Assembly (NCBI GenBank): GCA_902526045.1
Contig: CABZJI010000002.1
Coordinates: forward strand, 62,001 to 126,000
Reading direction: 5' to 3'
DNA length: 64,000 nt
Origin: an uncultured SAR86 cluster bacterium
Lineage (GTDB): Bacteria; Pseudomonadota; Gammaproteobacteria; Magnimaribacterales; AG-339-G14
The notes below the pieces were generated by a model. That model saw only the letters and a list, made by a program, of their open reading frames with translations. It did no database searches and had not been told where the DNA came from. The position numbers were made by a program, and so were the translations under genes. Positions 29,203 through 38,384 of the stretch are shown here, piece after piece (position 1 is the stretch's first letter; every line of letters starts with the position of its first letter).

Positions 29203-30560
29203 CAGAAAGAACTAGATTTGCACCAAGTCCAACCGGCCATTTGCACATAGGCGGTGCTAGGACCGCCTTATTTTCTTGGTTATTCGCAAGATCCAAAGGC
29301 GGTAAATTTCTACTCAGATTTGAAGATACAGATGTTGAAAGATCGAAAGATGAATTTAAATACTCAATTTTAAAATCTTTGGAATGGCTTAATCTTGTCC
29401 CAGATGAAGAACCCATATATCAGTCTAGAAACTTAGAAAGACATAAATCTACAGCCTTATCTTTATTTGAGCAGGGTGCAGCTTATTACTGTGATTGTTC
29501 TATTGAGGAGTTAGAAGAACTTCGTGCTGTTCAGATAAAAAATAAACAAAAGCCCATGTATGACGGGCGTAGCAGAGATAAAAATTTAGAATACGAAGGA
29601 AAAAATGTTCTTCGCTATAAAATGCCTGCTGTTTCAACTTCTTTTAAAGATTTAATTTTGGGAGATATTACCGTAGATAATAAAGAATTAGATGATTTTA
29701 TTATTTTGAGAGCAGATGGAACTCCTACTTATAATTTTTGCGCAGCGGTAGACGATCTAGATATGAAAATTTCAACAGTCATTCGAGGAGATGATCACCT
29801 AACTAATACAATTAAGCAACTCAATATAGTTAAGTCACTCAATGGAAATATTCCTAGTTATGCTCATCTACCTATGGTTTTATCAGAGTCGGGAAAAAGG
29901 TTATCAAAAAGAGATGGTGCTCTGGATATTATGGACTATAAATCTGAAGGCTACTTAAGCGAGGCGCTACTAAATTATATAGTCAGATTAGGCTGGTCCA
30001 AGGATGAGATTGAGAAATTCACAATGGATGAATTATTATCATATTTTGACCTAACAGATATAAATTCTTCTGCCTCAAAATTTTCACAACAACTGTTAGA
30101 TTGGTATAACAATGAATATTTAAAAAATTCTTCAAATAAATACATTCTAGAGAAAATAAATGAAGGAAATCAAAAAATTGATCCAGCCACGCCTAAAATA
30201 TTAGAGATTATTGAGGTCTTAAAAAAAGGTGCTAAAACTCTGGTTGAAATAGAGCAATCAATTTTAATGTTTACAGAAAAACCTAACATAGATGCTGATC
30301 ATGAACTTAAAAACCAAGAAAATAGAGAATTACTTCTAGACTTTATCAGTCAATTTAGAGAAGTAGATTACTCCAATATTGAGGATTTAAATATCTTTAT
30401 TAAGGCATATATAAAAGCAAAAGAAATTAAATTTCCCCAACTAGGTAAACCGATGAGATACGCTCTAACCGGCAAGTCTAATGCGCCAAGTATAGGTGAA
30501 TTATTATTTCTAATCGGTAAAGAAGACTCTTTAGTAAGATTAGAAAATTTTACAAAATAA
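29199..30560 (+). CDS. gltX: Glutamyl-tRNA synthetase
   Basis: A 453-residue class I synthetase charging tRNA-Glu. The HIGH-type motif is HIGG (residues 16-19) in APSPTGHLHIGGAR, and the KMSKS-type motif is SKRDGA in SGKRLSKRDG. Two cysteines at 98 and 100 align with the first half of the E. coli zinc site, but the other two ligands are Ser125 and Asp127 instead of Cys and His, so the zinc site looks half lost. It is somewhat shorter than the E. coli enzyme (471). Coupled to dnaQ by a four-base overlap and closed by a strong terminator. Confidence 0.95.
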   Translation: MTERTRFAPSPTGHLHIGGARTALFSWLFARSKGGKFLLRFEDTDVERSKDEFKYSILKSLEWLNLVPDEEPIYQSRNLERHKSTALSLFEQGAAYYCDCSIEELEELRAVQIKNKQKPMYDGRSRDKNLEYEGKNVLRYKMPAVSTSFKDLILGDITVDNKELDDFIILRADGTPTYNFCAAVDDLDMKISTVIRGDDHLTNTIKQLNIVKSLNGNIPSYAHLPMVLSESGKRLSKRDGALDIMDYKSEGYLSEALLNYIVRLGWSKDEIEKFTMDELLSYFDLTDINSSASKFSQQLLDWYNNEYLKNSSNKYILEKINEGNQKIDPATPKILEIIEVLKKGAKTLVEIEQSILMFTEKPNIDADHELKNQENRELLLDFISQFREVDYSNIEDLNIFIKAYIKAKEIKFPQLGKPMRYALTGKSNAPSIGELLFLIGKEDSLVRLENFTK

Positions 30561-30590
30561 AAAAAGGAGCCTATAGGCTCCTTTTTTTAT
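30561..30590. terminator. Bidirectional intrinsic terminator between gltX and a secreted-protein operon
   Basis: A 16-base perfect palindrome, GGAGCCTATAGGCTCC (30566-30581), flanked by an A-run on the left and a T-run on the right, so it works on both strands. It is the only convergent protein gene junction in the window that has a terminator and not an overlap. Confidence 0.93.
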
Positions 30591-30602
30591 AATAAGAAAG
30601 GT

Positions 30603-31379
30603 TTATTCACTCCAATTTGTATTACCTGGTAATGCAGAAGATAACATCAAAGAATTTTGAGTGCAGTCTTGAAGTGGCTCAAATAATTGAGTTTGCATTG
30701 CAGCTCCACCTGTAGACATCAATGCAGCTAGTTCTGCTAACGCAGCATCACTTTCTAACACCATCATTGTTGCAAAATCATAATCTGTGGTTTGACCAGC
30801 AACTGGGAAGATATTAAACATGGCCACTTTATTAGCCATTCCTCCAGCATCGAGAAATGCATTCATTTTTGAATATGCGGAATTAAAGTCCATCATAGAA
30901 GCATTTTCTTTAGAGGTACACAACGCTGTAAACACGGGTCTGATGTCAGTAGGCACCCATCCATCTGCCTGCTTTGTTGGGAACATAACTCCCATTAAGT
31001 GGCCCATGCAATCTGATGGTCCCATAACTCTTTCAAACTTTTTCAACATATCGCCAGATCCATTTCTAACCCAGTTGAAATGAGATTTTGTAAAGTTTTC
31101 CCAACTGTTTGCTACACCAAACCACATTGATTTACCGTGAATTGAAGCGCCAGCGAAATCGGCTGTGAAAATATATGCATTATAGTTTTCTAAACCAACT
31201 GGATCATTTTCTTCTTGCCACTCTCTCCACTCAGCACCCACTTCCATCATATCCTCAATGTTTTTTCCTTTTTCATAGGAACACCCATAGTACATTTCAA
31301 CGGGGAAGGTCGGAGGCATGCTCTGTGCCATTATCGCCCCTGAACTTAGAAGGGCAACGATTATTAATAGTTTTTTCAT
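30603..31379 (-). CDS. Secreted protein with two copies of an unrecognised cysteine-pair domain
   Basis: I do not recognise this 258-residue family. A clean signal peptide (MKKLLIIVALLSSGAIMAQ) exports it. The mature part looks like two tandem copies of one domain: in copy 1 Cys33 and Cys124, in copy 2 Cys154 and Cys239, each pair 85-91 residues apart, with the second Cys followed by a hydrophobic strand (CMGHLMGVMFP, CTQNSLMLSSALP). Aromatic and Met residues are frequent. The adjacent upstream gene encodes a single copy. Its ribosome site is a strong AAGGAGA seven bases before the ATG, suggesting high expression. A dimeric alpha-beta barrel-like fold is possible but is inference. Confidence 0.8.
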   Translation of the reverse strand: MKKLLIIVALLSSGAIMAQSMPPTFPVEMYYGCSYEKGKNIEDMMEVGAEWREWQEENDPVGLENYNAYIFTADFAGASIHGKSMWFGVANSWENFTKSHFNWVRNGSGDMLKKFERVMGPSDCMGHLMGVMFPTKQADGWVPTDIRPVFTALCTSKENASMMDFNSAYSKMNAFLDAGGMANKVAMFNIFPVAGQTTDYDFATMMVLESDAALAELAALMSTGGAAMQTQLFEPLQDCTQNSLMLSSALPGNTNWSE

Positions 31380-31403
31380 ATTTATCTCCTTATTAAAAAT
31401 TCA

Positions 31404-31811
31404 TTAATCCATGTTACTCCAAGGATTTTCAATCATTACTAATGATCTTGTAGGACAATTAGCAATCTTAAGCCACCTTGAAAAAATTTTATCTCCTTCA
31501 CCATTGGTAAAGAAATTTTGAAATCCACCACCCATCTCAGTGAAGTCAGGCCAGGCAGTCATTAAGGCGAACCCATTCGGATTCATATCGCCCATAAATG
31601 TGGTGAAGATCCATTGGCCACCTTTCATTCCATTTTTTTCTGAAAACGCCTCCACGTCTTTAGAAACTTGTCTCACATCAGCAAGAGTAAAGCCCTCGTT
31701 TAACTCACAAAGCCACATTTCAGCTGGAACCGGAGCAGAGGTATCTTGTGAAAAAGACATTCCCGATATCACTAAGATAACTACAGAAATTAAATATTTA
31801 AGATTTTTCAT
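31404..31811 (-). CDS. Secreted protein with one copy of the same cysteine-pair domain
   Basis: A 135-residue exported protein (signal peptide ending about ISGMSFSQ). Its single domain carries Cys35 (PAEMWLC) and Cys119 (IANCPTRSLVMIENP), 84 residues apart, matching both halves of the neighbour downstream: PVEMYYGC aligns with PAEMWLC, and FFTNGEGDKIFSRW aligns with WVRNGSGDMLKKF. It is the first gene of a two-gene operon, 24 bases before the two-copy gene, with a strong AAGGAGAG ribosome site. A long interrupted palindrome lies 38-78 bases upstream. The function is unknown to me. Confidence 0.78.
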   Translation of the reverse strand: MKNLKYLISVVILVISGMSFSQDTSAPVPAEMWLCELNEGFTLADVRQVSKDVEAFSEKNGMKGGQWIFTTFMGDMNPNGFALMTAWPDFTEMGGGFQNFFTNGEGDKIFSRWLKIANCPTRSLVMIENPWSNMD

Positions 31812-31848
31812 TTTTACTCTCCTTATAAAATATCTTTCTTCATTAATT

Positions 31849-31889
31849 TAACTTATAAATCAATTAATTAATACTAATTGATCAAGTTA
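31849..31889. promoter_or_regulatory. Interrupted palindrome upstream of the secreted-protein operon
   Basis: Inner arms ATCAATTA (31859-31866) and TAATTGAT (31875-31882) are perfect inverted repeats eight bases apart; outer arms TAACTT (31849-31854) and AAGTTA (31884-31889) also pair. Reading on the minus strand it overlaps a TATAAG that could be the -10 box of the operon, so it may be an operator. AT-rich DNA makes chance repeats more likely. Confidence 0.35.
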
Positions 31890-31948
31890 AAAAATGTTAA
31901 AGATTTATTGATGATATTTATGAACGACCTTAAATTTTTTGAAAAATG

Positions 31949-33232
31949 TTAATCTTCTGCTAAGTCTCTTTTTAACTCTGAGCTTGCTAGTGAAGCATGA
32001 TTTAAAATATTTCTTCCCATAGAAGAAGATTGAATCTTTGAGAAAGAAGAGAATATTTTTATGCGAGCACTATGCATTTTTTCCGAATCAGGATCAGCAT
32101 GAAGAGCTGTTTCAATAAGATGCGCTGCAATGTTGTGATTTCCAGCCTCTGATTCAAACAGTGCTTGATCAATAATCTTATCTAAGGAACCAACCAGCTC
32201 TAGCCACTTTTTTGCCTCCTCTGATCTTGGAGTCGGAAATAATCTGTCGTATTCTCCATCCCACCAGCCTCCATACCTTCGCCATATCATTCTAATTAAA
32301 AACTGTGGATCATCGTATACCGGTTTTAACCAAGGTAATTTCATAGCGACTTTATTAAATTTCACATTATGGATTACGAAGTCCAAAGTTTTACCTCTAT
32401 TCATGTATGAAAGCACTTGCTCCTCAATGTCATTGAGAAAGGTCGCTGTTGTCTCTAGCGCTTTTTTTATAATTTCAGCACCAAACATAGGATAACCGTG
32501 TCCAGGCAACATAATTTCAACATCAAGTTCAGCCATCTCTCTCAATGCAGTAGCCCAATCCGATATGTATCTTTGAACTTTTTGGGGATTTCCTCCATTT
32601 GGTACAGCCCAAATAAATAAATCACCTGGAAGAAGGATTTTTTCTTGAGGAATGTAAGCCCATATATGATCATCAGTTTCCCCTCTAGCAGGATTTAAAA
32701 AAAATTCAGTCTCTCCAACTGTAAAGCTCATCTTTTTATCAACAAGGATATCGGGATATCTGTAACTATCAGGCCAGCTAAACTGGGGAACGTTGATAGC
32801 AAACTGTCTTCTGTTAATTGCTGTATTCCATCCAAGAGTTTTCTTGTACCTATCAAAGTGATCAGGTAGTAACTTATGAGCATAGACAATCGGTCTATCT
32901 CTGTTTAATGAATCAGCCTCACGATCAAATTTTTCAACTGCAAATACATGATCCACATGATGATGGGTATAGATAGCTGCTTTTAAAGGTGCATCGGGTC
33001 TCCAATTTCTAATATCCTCAAACGCTCTATCGACATCCAGGATGCTGCCCGTATCGAGTAAAACCAGTCCATTCCCAGTATCCAGAACATAAAAACCGGC
33101 TATCCCCTTAAATGCTAAAAGATTTTCATTAATTTCAGTTGAACCATCAATAAATGCATGTACAGGATGATATTCAAACTCAAGATCTAATTCATCATTG
33201 ATCGCTTTACTTGCTAATTCCTTTAAATCCAT
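31949..33232 (-). CDS. Compact alkylsulfatase-like metallo-beta-lactamase hydrolase
   Basis: A 427-residue metallo-beta-lactamase-fold protein. The metal motif THHHVDHV (His90, His92, Asp94, His95) is complete, followed by NPARGETDDH, LLPGDLFIW and LPGHGYPMFG. The C-terminal region from about 310 (WWDGEYDRLFPTP, then EAGNHNIAAHLIETALHADP) resembles the dimerisation domain of SdsA1/BDS1 alkylsulfatases, which split alkyl sulfates to alcohol and sulfate. It lacks a signal peptide and the SCP-like third domain of SdsA1 (about 650 residues), so it is probably cytoplasmic and its substrate may differ. It is divergent from the acyl-CoA dehydrogenase gene, with 65 bases between them. Confidence 0.8.
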   Translation of the reverse strand: MDLKELASKAINDELDLEFEYHPVHAFIDGSTEINENLLAFKGIAGFYVLDTGNGLVLLDTGSILDVDRAFEDIRNWRPDAPLKAAIYTHHHVDHVFAVEKFDREADSLNRDRPIVYAHKLLPDHFDRYKKTLGWNTAINRRQFAINVPQFSWPDSYRYPDILVDKKMSFTVGETEFFLNPARGETDDHIWAYIPQEKILLPGDLFIWAVPNGGNPQKVQRYISDWATALREMAELDVEIMLPGHGYPMFGAEIIKKALETTATFLNDIEEQVLSYMNRGKTLDFVIHNVKFNKVAMKLPWLKPVYDDPQFLIRMIWRRYGGWWDGEYDRLFPTPRSEEAKKWLELVGSLDKIIDQALFESEAGNHNIAAHLIETALHADPDSEKMHSARIKIFSSFSKIQSSSMGRNILNHASLASSELKRDLAED

Positions 33233-33297
33233 AATAACCTAACCATAAAAATATTTTTAAAAACCCAGGTATCTAAATATAGCACTGAATTAATAGA

Positions 33298-34521
33298 ATG
33301 CGTTTTCAGCACACAGAACAAACACTTCAACTAATTTCTAAGTTAGACAGATTTATGGATGAATATATATATCCAAATGAGGAAACTTATGCTGATCAAA
33401 TGACCATTTTTAGAAATGACGGGAATCCTTGGCAAACAGTTCCGATAGTAGAGGACTTAAAAAAAATTGCTAAAGGAAAGGGTCTTTGGAATTTCTTTCT
33501 ACCTACTAGTGAATATGGCTATGGATTAACGAATCTTGAATATGCTCCTCTTGCAGAAATAATGGGAAGAGTAGGTTGGTCATCTGAAGTTTTTAATTGC
33601 TCTGCGCCAGATACTGGAAATATGGAAGTCTTAGAAAGGTTTGGTAGCGATGAGCAAAAAGAGAAATGGCTGAAACCTCTTTTAGAAGGAGAAATAAGAT
33701 CATGTTTTGCAATGACTGAACCTAAAGTTGCTTCCTCTGATGCTACAAACATTTCTTCTTCAATAGAGCTAGATGGAGATCATTATGTTATCAACGGAGA
33801 AAAATGGTGGGCATCTGGTGTCGGTCATCCAAATTGTAAATTCTTAATTTTTATGGGAGTGAGCAATCCTGAAAGCCCAAAATATCAAAGACAATCACAG
33901 ATTATCGTACCTTTAGATTCGCCCGGGATAAAACTCAAAAGGTATCTGACTGTTTATGGTGCAGATCATGCACCCCATGGACACGGTCACCTTGTATTTG
34001 AGGATGTAAGAGTCCCTAGAGAAAATATGATTTTGGGTGAAGGCAGAGGATTTGAAATTGCTCAAGGAAGACTTGGGCCAGGAAGAATTCATCATTGTAT
34101 GAGAATTATCGGTCTTGCAGAGAGAGCCCTGGAAATCTTGTGTAAACGCTCTCTCGACAGAGAAGCTTTTGGTAAGAAATTAGCAGAACTTGGAGGTAAC
34201 TACGATGTAATTGCAAATTGTCGGATAGATTTAGAGATGGCAAGACTATCTACCTTAAGAGCAGCTTACATGATGGATGAGGTCGGTAATAAGATAGCGA
34301 GAAGTGAGATAGCTCAAATCAAAGTATCTGTTCCCTCAATGGCTGTGAAGATCATAGATGCGGCCATTCAAATTCACGGCGGAGAGGGTGTTTCGCAAGA
34401 TACTATTCTCGCTGGATTATTTCAATCTACCAGATATCTTCGAATTGGAGACGGTCCAGATGAAGTGCATAGAAGAACAGTTGCAAGAGAGGAACTGGGC
34501 AAACTTAGAGCTTCATCATAA
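33298..34521 (+). CDS. Acyl-CoA dehydrogenase
   Basis: A 407-residue flavoenzyme of the ACAD family, expected to oxidise an acyl-CoA to the 2,3-enoyl-CoA. The FAD-contact signature [16 protein letters not shown] is near residues 138-153, and the C-terminal signature region has [20 protein letters not shown]. It resembles the ACAD10/11-type acyl-CoA dehydrogenases more than the short-chain ones. No electron transfer flavoprotein genes are nearby. Its divergent partner is the alkylsulfatase-like gene, which would release fatty alcohols upstream of beta-oxidation; that link is inference. The S9 peptidase starts 24 bases downstream. Confidence 0.92.
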   Translation: MRFQHTEQTLQLISKLDRFMDEYIYPNEETYADQMTIFRNDGNPWQTVPIVEDLKKIAKGKGLWNFFLPTSEYGYGLTNLEYAPLAEIMGRVGWSSEVFNCSAPDTGNMEVLERFGSDEQKEKWLKPLLEGEIRSCFAMTEPKVASSDATNISSSIELDGDHYVINGEKWWASGVGHPNCKFLIFMGVSNPESPKYQRQSQIIVPLDSPGIKLKRYLTVYGADHAPHGHGHLVFEDVRVPRENMILGEGRGFEIAQGRLGPGRIHHCMRIIGLAERALEILCKRSLDREAFGKKLAELGGNYDVIANCRIDLEMARLSTLRAAYMMDEVGNKIARSEIAQIKVSVPSMAVKIIDAAIQIHGGEGVSQDTILAGLFQSTRYLRIGDGPDEVHRRTVAREELGKLRASS

Positions 34522-34545
34522 AAATTTATTTGTTAAGATTTCCCT

Positions 34546-36477
34546 ATGAAAAAATCCATTCTAATTATTTCAATTGTCCTTTCGTTGTCATCATTCTCTC
34601 TAGATTACAAAGATTTTGGAAAATTACCTTTTTTCAGTAATGTCACCATTTCTCCTGATGGAGAGAAAATAGCAGCTCTAGCTAACATTGAGGAAAAGCC
34701 TTATATTGTAGTCACTGAATTCGGTTCAACTAATTTTAATCCCATCGCATCGCTAAAGAATGAATACGATCGTCTGGAATGGATTGAATGGGCCAACAAT
34801 GAAAAAATCATTTTTCAAACAAGCAAGGCAGAAAAAGTTCGTGAAAGAACTTTTAGGGTATACGACTTAAACACTATAAATTCAGATGGCTCAAATTTTA
34901 AAGTTATTGAAAATAAATCCATTTACAAAGATAAGCAAAATTCAAATATTTCTAAATACGAAAGTATTTCTCTGGTTGATATTCTAGAGGATGATGAAAG
35001 CAAAATATTAGTATCTAGCTATGATCCTAGGGAAAGAGCAGCTGCTATTTTCGAAGTTAATTTAAAGAATAATAGATTTAAAAAAATTGAGTCACCGTTT
35101 ATTGATCAGGATGGCGATAGAGTTACAAGCTTCATTGTCTCTGAAGGAAAAATTCAATTTGCTGATTACTACGATTCCGATGCAGGCATAGCTAAAATTT
35201 TCTATCGACCAAAAAAAGAAGATAGCTGGATTGAAATATACAGAGCGAATACAGAAGATCTTGCAACAGATAGCTTTTCAGTTGGAGGTGTGGATAAAAC
35301 AGACGGTAATTTATTCATATATTCTAATTTTGATAGTAATTTCTCATACATATCAAAATTCAATGTTGAAACAGGAAAATTAAGTGATCCTATTTATCAA
35401 AAAAAAGATCATGAAATCGTAGTTCTAGAAGTTGAAGAAGGTGATATTAAGATGGTCTGTTACGAAAAATTTACTAGGGAATGCGATTTATTTGATCCCG
35501 AAGAAAACGGCATCATAAAAGCTCTAAAAAATTCATTTCCAGATCATTACATCAATATAAGTTCTTACAGCAAAGACTTTTCTAGATTTATTGCAACAAT
35601 TCGGAATTCTAATTCACCAGCAAAATATTTTGGATTTGATAAGAAGACCGTTAAATCCTTTTTTATTTCAAGTCAGTATCCACAATTAGAAAACAAAATT
35701 AACTCTATTACTGAAGTTATTGAGTATAAATCTCGCGATGGATATCGATTGTATGGTTTTTTGACTATGCCAAAAGCTATAAAAAATCCGCCTATTATAC
35801 TTTTTCCTCATGGCGGGCCTACAGCAAGAGATCGAGTTGACTTCTTCGATCCGTGGCTCCAAGCCATGGTCAGTCAGGGCTATGCAGTATTTCAACCGCA
35901 GTTCAGAGGTTCAGCTGGTTGGGGAAAAGACTATCAGGTTTCTGGCTATAGAGAATCAGGCAAAATGATGCAGAATGATATGATCGATGGCTTTGATTAT
36001 GTTGTAAAAAATTACGATCTTGATGGCAATAAAGCTTGTATGGTTGGCGCCAGTTACGGAGGGTACGCTGCTTTGACTGGAAGTTTTCAATCTCAAGATA
36101 GATTTAAATGTTTTGTGAGCGTTGCTGGAATTTCAGATTTTACAAAGTTAATGAGGTCTGAAACATTCTTTAGAGGTTCTGCCAAAATTAATAAAATTAT
36201 GCACGGAGACCCATTTGAAGATAAAGCTTACTTAGATTCTGTTTCTGCAATTAACCATACAGATGATATAAAGCGACCAATCTTATTAATTCATGGAACT
36301 TACGATACTCAGGTGCCTCATAATCAATCGGCTATGTTCTATGACAAAATTAAAAACAGTAATAAATCAGTAGAATATTTTGAATTACCTAAAGCTACCC
36401 ATTATTTTGACGAACAAGGTAATAGATTTGTTATGTTCAAAGAGATAGAAAGATTTTTAGCAGAAAATCTTAATTAA
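34546..36477 (+). CDS. S9 family prolyl oligopeptidase-like peptidase, exported
   Basis: A 643-residue serine peptidase. A signal peptide (MKKSILIISIVLSLSSFS) is followed by a beta-propeller region to about residue 385 and an alpha/beta hydrolase domain. The catalytic triad is visible: Ser503 in GASYGGYA, Asp587 in GTYDTQVP and His619 in KATHYF, with the oxyanion segment FPHGGPTARD near 420. It probably trims peptides in the periplasm in the manner of acylaminoacyl or dipeptidyl peptidases. It could feed the opp transporter about 10 kb away, which is speculation. The 3' end overlaps the MDR gene by four bases (TTAA). Confidence 0.92.
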   Translation: MKKSILIISIVLSLSSFSLDYKDFGKLPFFSNVTISPDGEKIAALANIEEKPYIVVTEFGSTNFNPIASLKNEYDRLEWIEWANNEKIIFQTSKAEKVRERTFRVYDLNTINSDGSNFKVIENKSIYKDKQNSNISKYESISLVDILEDDESKILVSSYDPRERAAAIFEVNLKNNRFKKIESPFIDQDGDRVTSFIVSEGKIQFADYYDSDAGIAKIFYRPKKEDSWIEIYRANTEDLATDSFSVGGVDKTDGNLFIYSNFDSNFSYISKFNVETGKLSDPIYQKKDHEIVVLEVEEGDIKMVCYEKFTRECDLFDPEENGIIKALKNSFPDHYINISSYSKDFSRFIATIRNSNSPAKYFGFDKKTVKSFFISSQYPQLENKINSITEVIEYKSRDGYRLYGFLTMPKAIKNPPIILFPHGGPTARDRVDFFDPWLQAMVSQGYAVFQPQFRGSAGWGKDYQVSGYRESGKMMQNDMIDGFDYVVKNYDLDGNKACMVGASYGGYAALTGSFQSQDRFKCFVSVAGISDFTKLMRSETFFRGSAKINKIMHGDPFEDKAYLDSVSAINHTDDIKRPILLIHGTYDTQVPHNQSAMFYDKIKNSNKSVEYFELPKATHYFDEQGNRFVMFKEIERFLAENLN

Positions 36478-37493
36478 AGCTCTACCAGTTGCTTACCAAT
36501 ATTTTGACCCGTAAATAATCTATTCAAGGCATCCGGACAATTCTCTATGCCAACGAGAATATCTTCCTGATGTTTAATTTTGTCATTTTCTAAATATTCT
36601 TCTAATTGCTCCAGAGCTTTTTGGGCTTTAGATAAATAATCCATCACCAAAAAACCCTCCATAGTTGCTCTTCTAATAACTAGATTCATGAGATTTCTTG
36701 GGCCAGGAAGAGGTTCGGTCGAGTTGTAACCAGAAATTCCACCACACAACAATATTTTTGCATTTAAATTGATATGATTAAGAGAAGATTCGAGAACTTC
36801 CCCCCCAACGTTATCAAAAAATAAATCTATACCATCTTTAGCTTTGGCTTTAAGTTCTTCAGCTACATTTGAATTTTTATAATCAATCACTTCGTCTAAA
36901 CCGCAATCATTCTTGAGCCAATTACACTTTGTTTCTCCACCAGCTATTCCAATAACATGACAGCCATTAATTTTAGCTATTTGAGCAGCAACTGAACCTG
37001 TAGCGCCTGCAGCTCCTGAGACAAGTACATTCATTCCTTCTTGCACCTGCCCAAGTTCAACCATTCCATAATAGGCTGTGATACCTGTTGCACCTAAAAC
37101 GTTAAGGGAAGTAGGAATAGGAAACTTATCATCAAGTTTTCTAAATCTTCCAGCTTCATCAGGAGTCGTTTTACAATAAGTTTGCCAACCAGCAAATCCA
37201 ATAACTAAATCACCGACTTGATAGTTATCGTTTTTAGATTCAATGACTTCACCTACTCCCATGGCTCTTACAACTTCATCTATCTGAACTGGCGGAAGGT
37301 ATCCGGGAGCGTCATTCAGCCAACCTCTTTGTGTTGGATCAAATGAAATATATTTATTTTTTAGCATGATTTCATTTTCTGAAAGCTCACTTATCTCTTC
37401 TTCTAATAGATCAAAATCACTTTTCTTCGCCATGCCTTCAGGTCTTTCTTTTAGAACCCATTTTTTGTTGATTATTTCATTCGAAATTGTCAT
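36474..37493 (-). CDS. Zinc-free MDR-family NADP-dependent oxidoreductase (CurA/LTB4DH-like)
   Basis: A 339-residue medium-chain reductase of the group that includes leukotriene B4 dehydrogenase and CurA, which reduce the double bond of alpha,beta-unsaturated carbonyls with NADPH. The opening (NKKWVLKERPEG) and DPTQRGWL segment are typical, the nucleotide loop is SGAAGATGSVAAQIAK near 153-168, and FDNVGGEVLESSL follows. The zinc-binding cysteine clusters of alcohol dehydrogenases are absent. It is divergent from the TauD-type gene, with about 57 bases between starts, and overlaps the peptidase gene at the 3' end. Confidence 0.9.
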   Translation of the reverse strand: MTISNEIINKKWVLKERPEGMAKKSDFDLLEEEISELSENEIMLKNKYISFDPTQRGWLNDAPGYLPPVQIDEVVRAMGVGEVIESKNDNYQVGDLVIGFAGWQTYCKTTPDEAGRFRKLDDKFPIPTSLNVLGATGITAYYGMVELGQVQEGMNVLVSGAAGATGSVAAQIAKINGCHVIGIAGGETKCNWLKNDCGLDEVIDYKNSNVAEELKAKAKDGIDLFFDNVGGEVLESSLNHINLNAKILLCGGISGYNSTEPLPGPRNLMNLVIRRATMEGFLVMDYLSKAQKALEQLEEYLENDKIKHQEDILVGIENCPDALNRLFTGQNIGKQLVEL

Positions 37494-37550
37494 TTATTCC
37501 CCGTAATTAAAATTTTGTATATTTGCCCATTAAAGTTACTATTTAGGCAA

Positions 37551-38384
37551 ATGAAAGTCACTAAAAAATTTGAACCTTATTCTTTCGGTGCCATGATTGA
37601 GAATATCGATTTATCTGCAGATCTCACTGCTGACCAAATATCTCAGATTCGAAGTGTATGGATAGATAATCAAGTTGTTTTTTTTCCAAATCAAAAATTA
37701 ACAAATGAACAATTTGCAAGGTTCGCTAGATACTTTGGTGACTACGGTGAAGATCCCTATTTAAGAGCAATGCCAGAACATAATCATATTGTTGAGGTAA
37801 AAAGGTCTAAAGAAGAAAAGACGTCTCCATTTGGCGGTACTTGGCATTCAGATTGGTCCTTTTTGAATAAGCCACCGGCAATGACTCTCTTATACTCAAA
37901 AATAATACCCCCTGTGGGTGGCGATACTCTCTTTGCATCAACTAAAGATGCTTGTACTGAGCTAAGCTCAGCCTTAAGGGAGCAAGTAAAGAACTTATCT
38001 GGCATTCATAGTGCCATGCTCCCGTATGCTGATAATGGTTTTTATGCCACTGAATCTGAAGAAAGATCAATGGATATTGTTACCAGCAAGGAGGCTAGGG
38101 CAACTCAAAGACATCCCGTCATAAAAAAACATAATGAATCTAACTTTGAAACTTTGTTTGTAAATCCCGTATATACCGTTGGCATAGATAACAAGGATGA
38201 TATAGAAGCTGGAACTATTTTAAGTTCACTATATGAGCACATCCTTCAAGACAGGTTTATCTACCGTCATAAATGGGATGAGGATACTTTACTAATGTGG
38301 GATAACAGATCCGTAATGCATATGGCCGAGGGCGGTTACGATGGTTACGATAGACTTTTACACAGAATAACTATTGCCGGTTAA
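37551..38384 (+). CDS. TauD/TfdA family Fe(II)/2-oxoglutarate dioxygenase
   Basis: A 277-residue protein from ATG 37551, which begins right at the conserved strand (KVTKKFEPYSFGAMIENIDL); the frame runs 12 codons further up but without conserved sequence. The iron ligands are His99 and Asp101 in TWHSDWSF and the distal His257 in VMHMAEGG, and the 2-oxoglutarate Arg272 is in LLHRITIAG. Members hydroxylate taurine, alkyl sulfates, phenoxyacids or other acids; the substrate here is not readable. With an alkylsulfatase-like gene 5 kb away, an organosulfur substrate is possible. The 3' end overlaps the monooxygenase gene by four bases. Confidence 0.9.
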   Translation: MKVTKKFEPYSFGAMIENIDLSADLTADQISQIRSVWIDNQVVFFPNQKLTNEQFARFARYFGDYGEDPYLRAMPEHNHIVEVKRSKEEKTSPFGGTWHSDWSFLNKPPAMTLLYSKIIPPVGGDTLFASTKDACTELSSALREQVKNLSGIHSAMLPYADNGFYATESEERSMDIVTSKEARATQRHPVIKKHNESNFETLFVNPVYTVGIDNKDDIEAGTILSSLYEHILQDRFIYRHKWDEDTLLMWDNRSVMHMAEGGYDGYDRLLHRITIAG

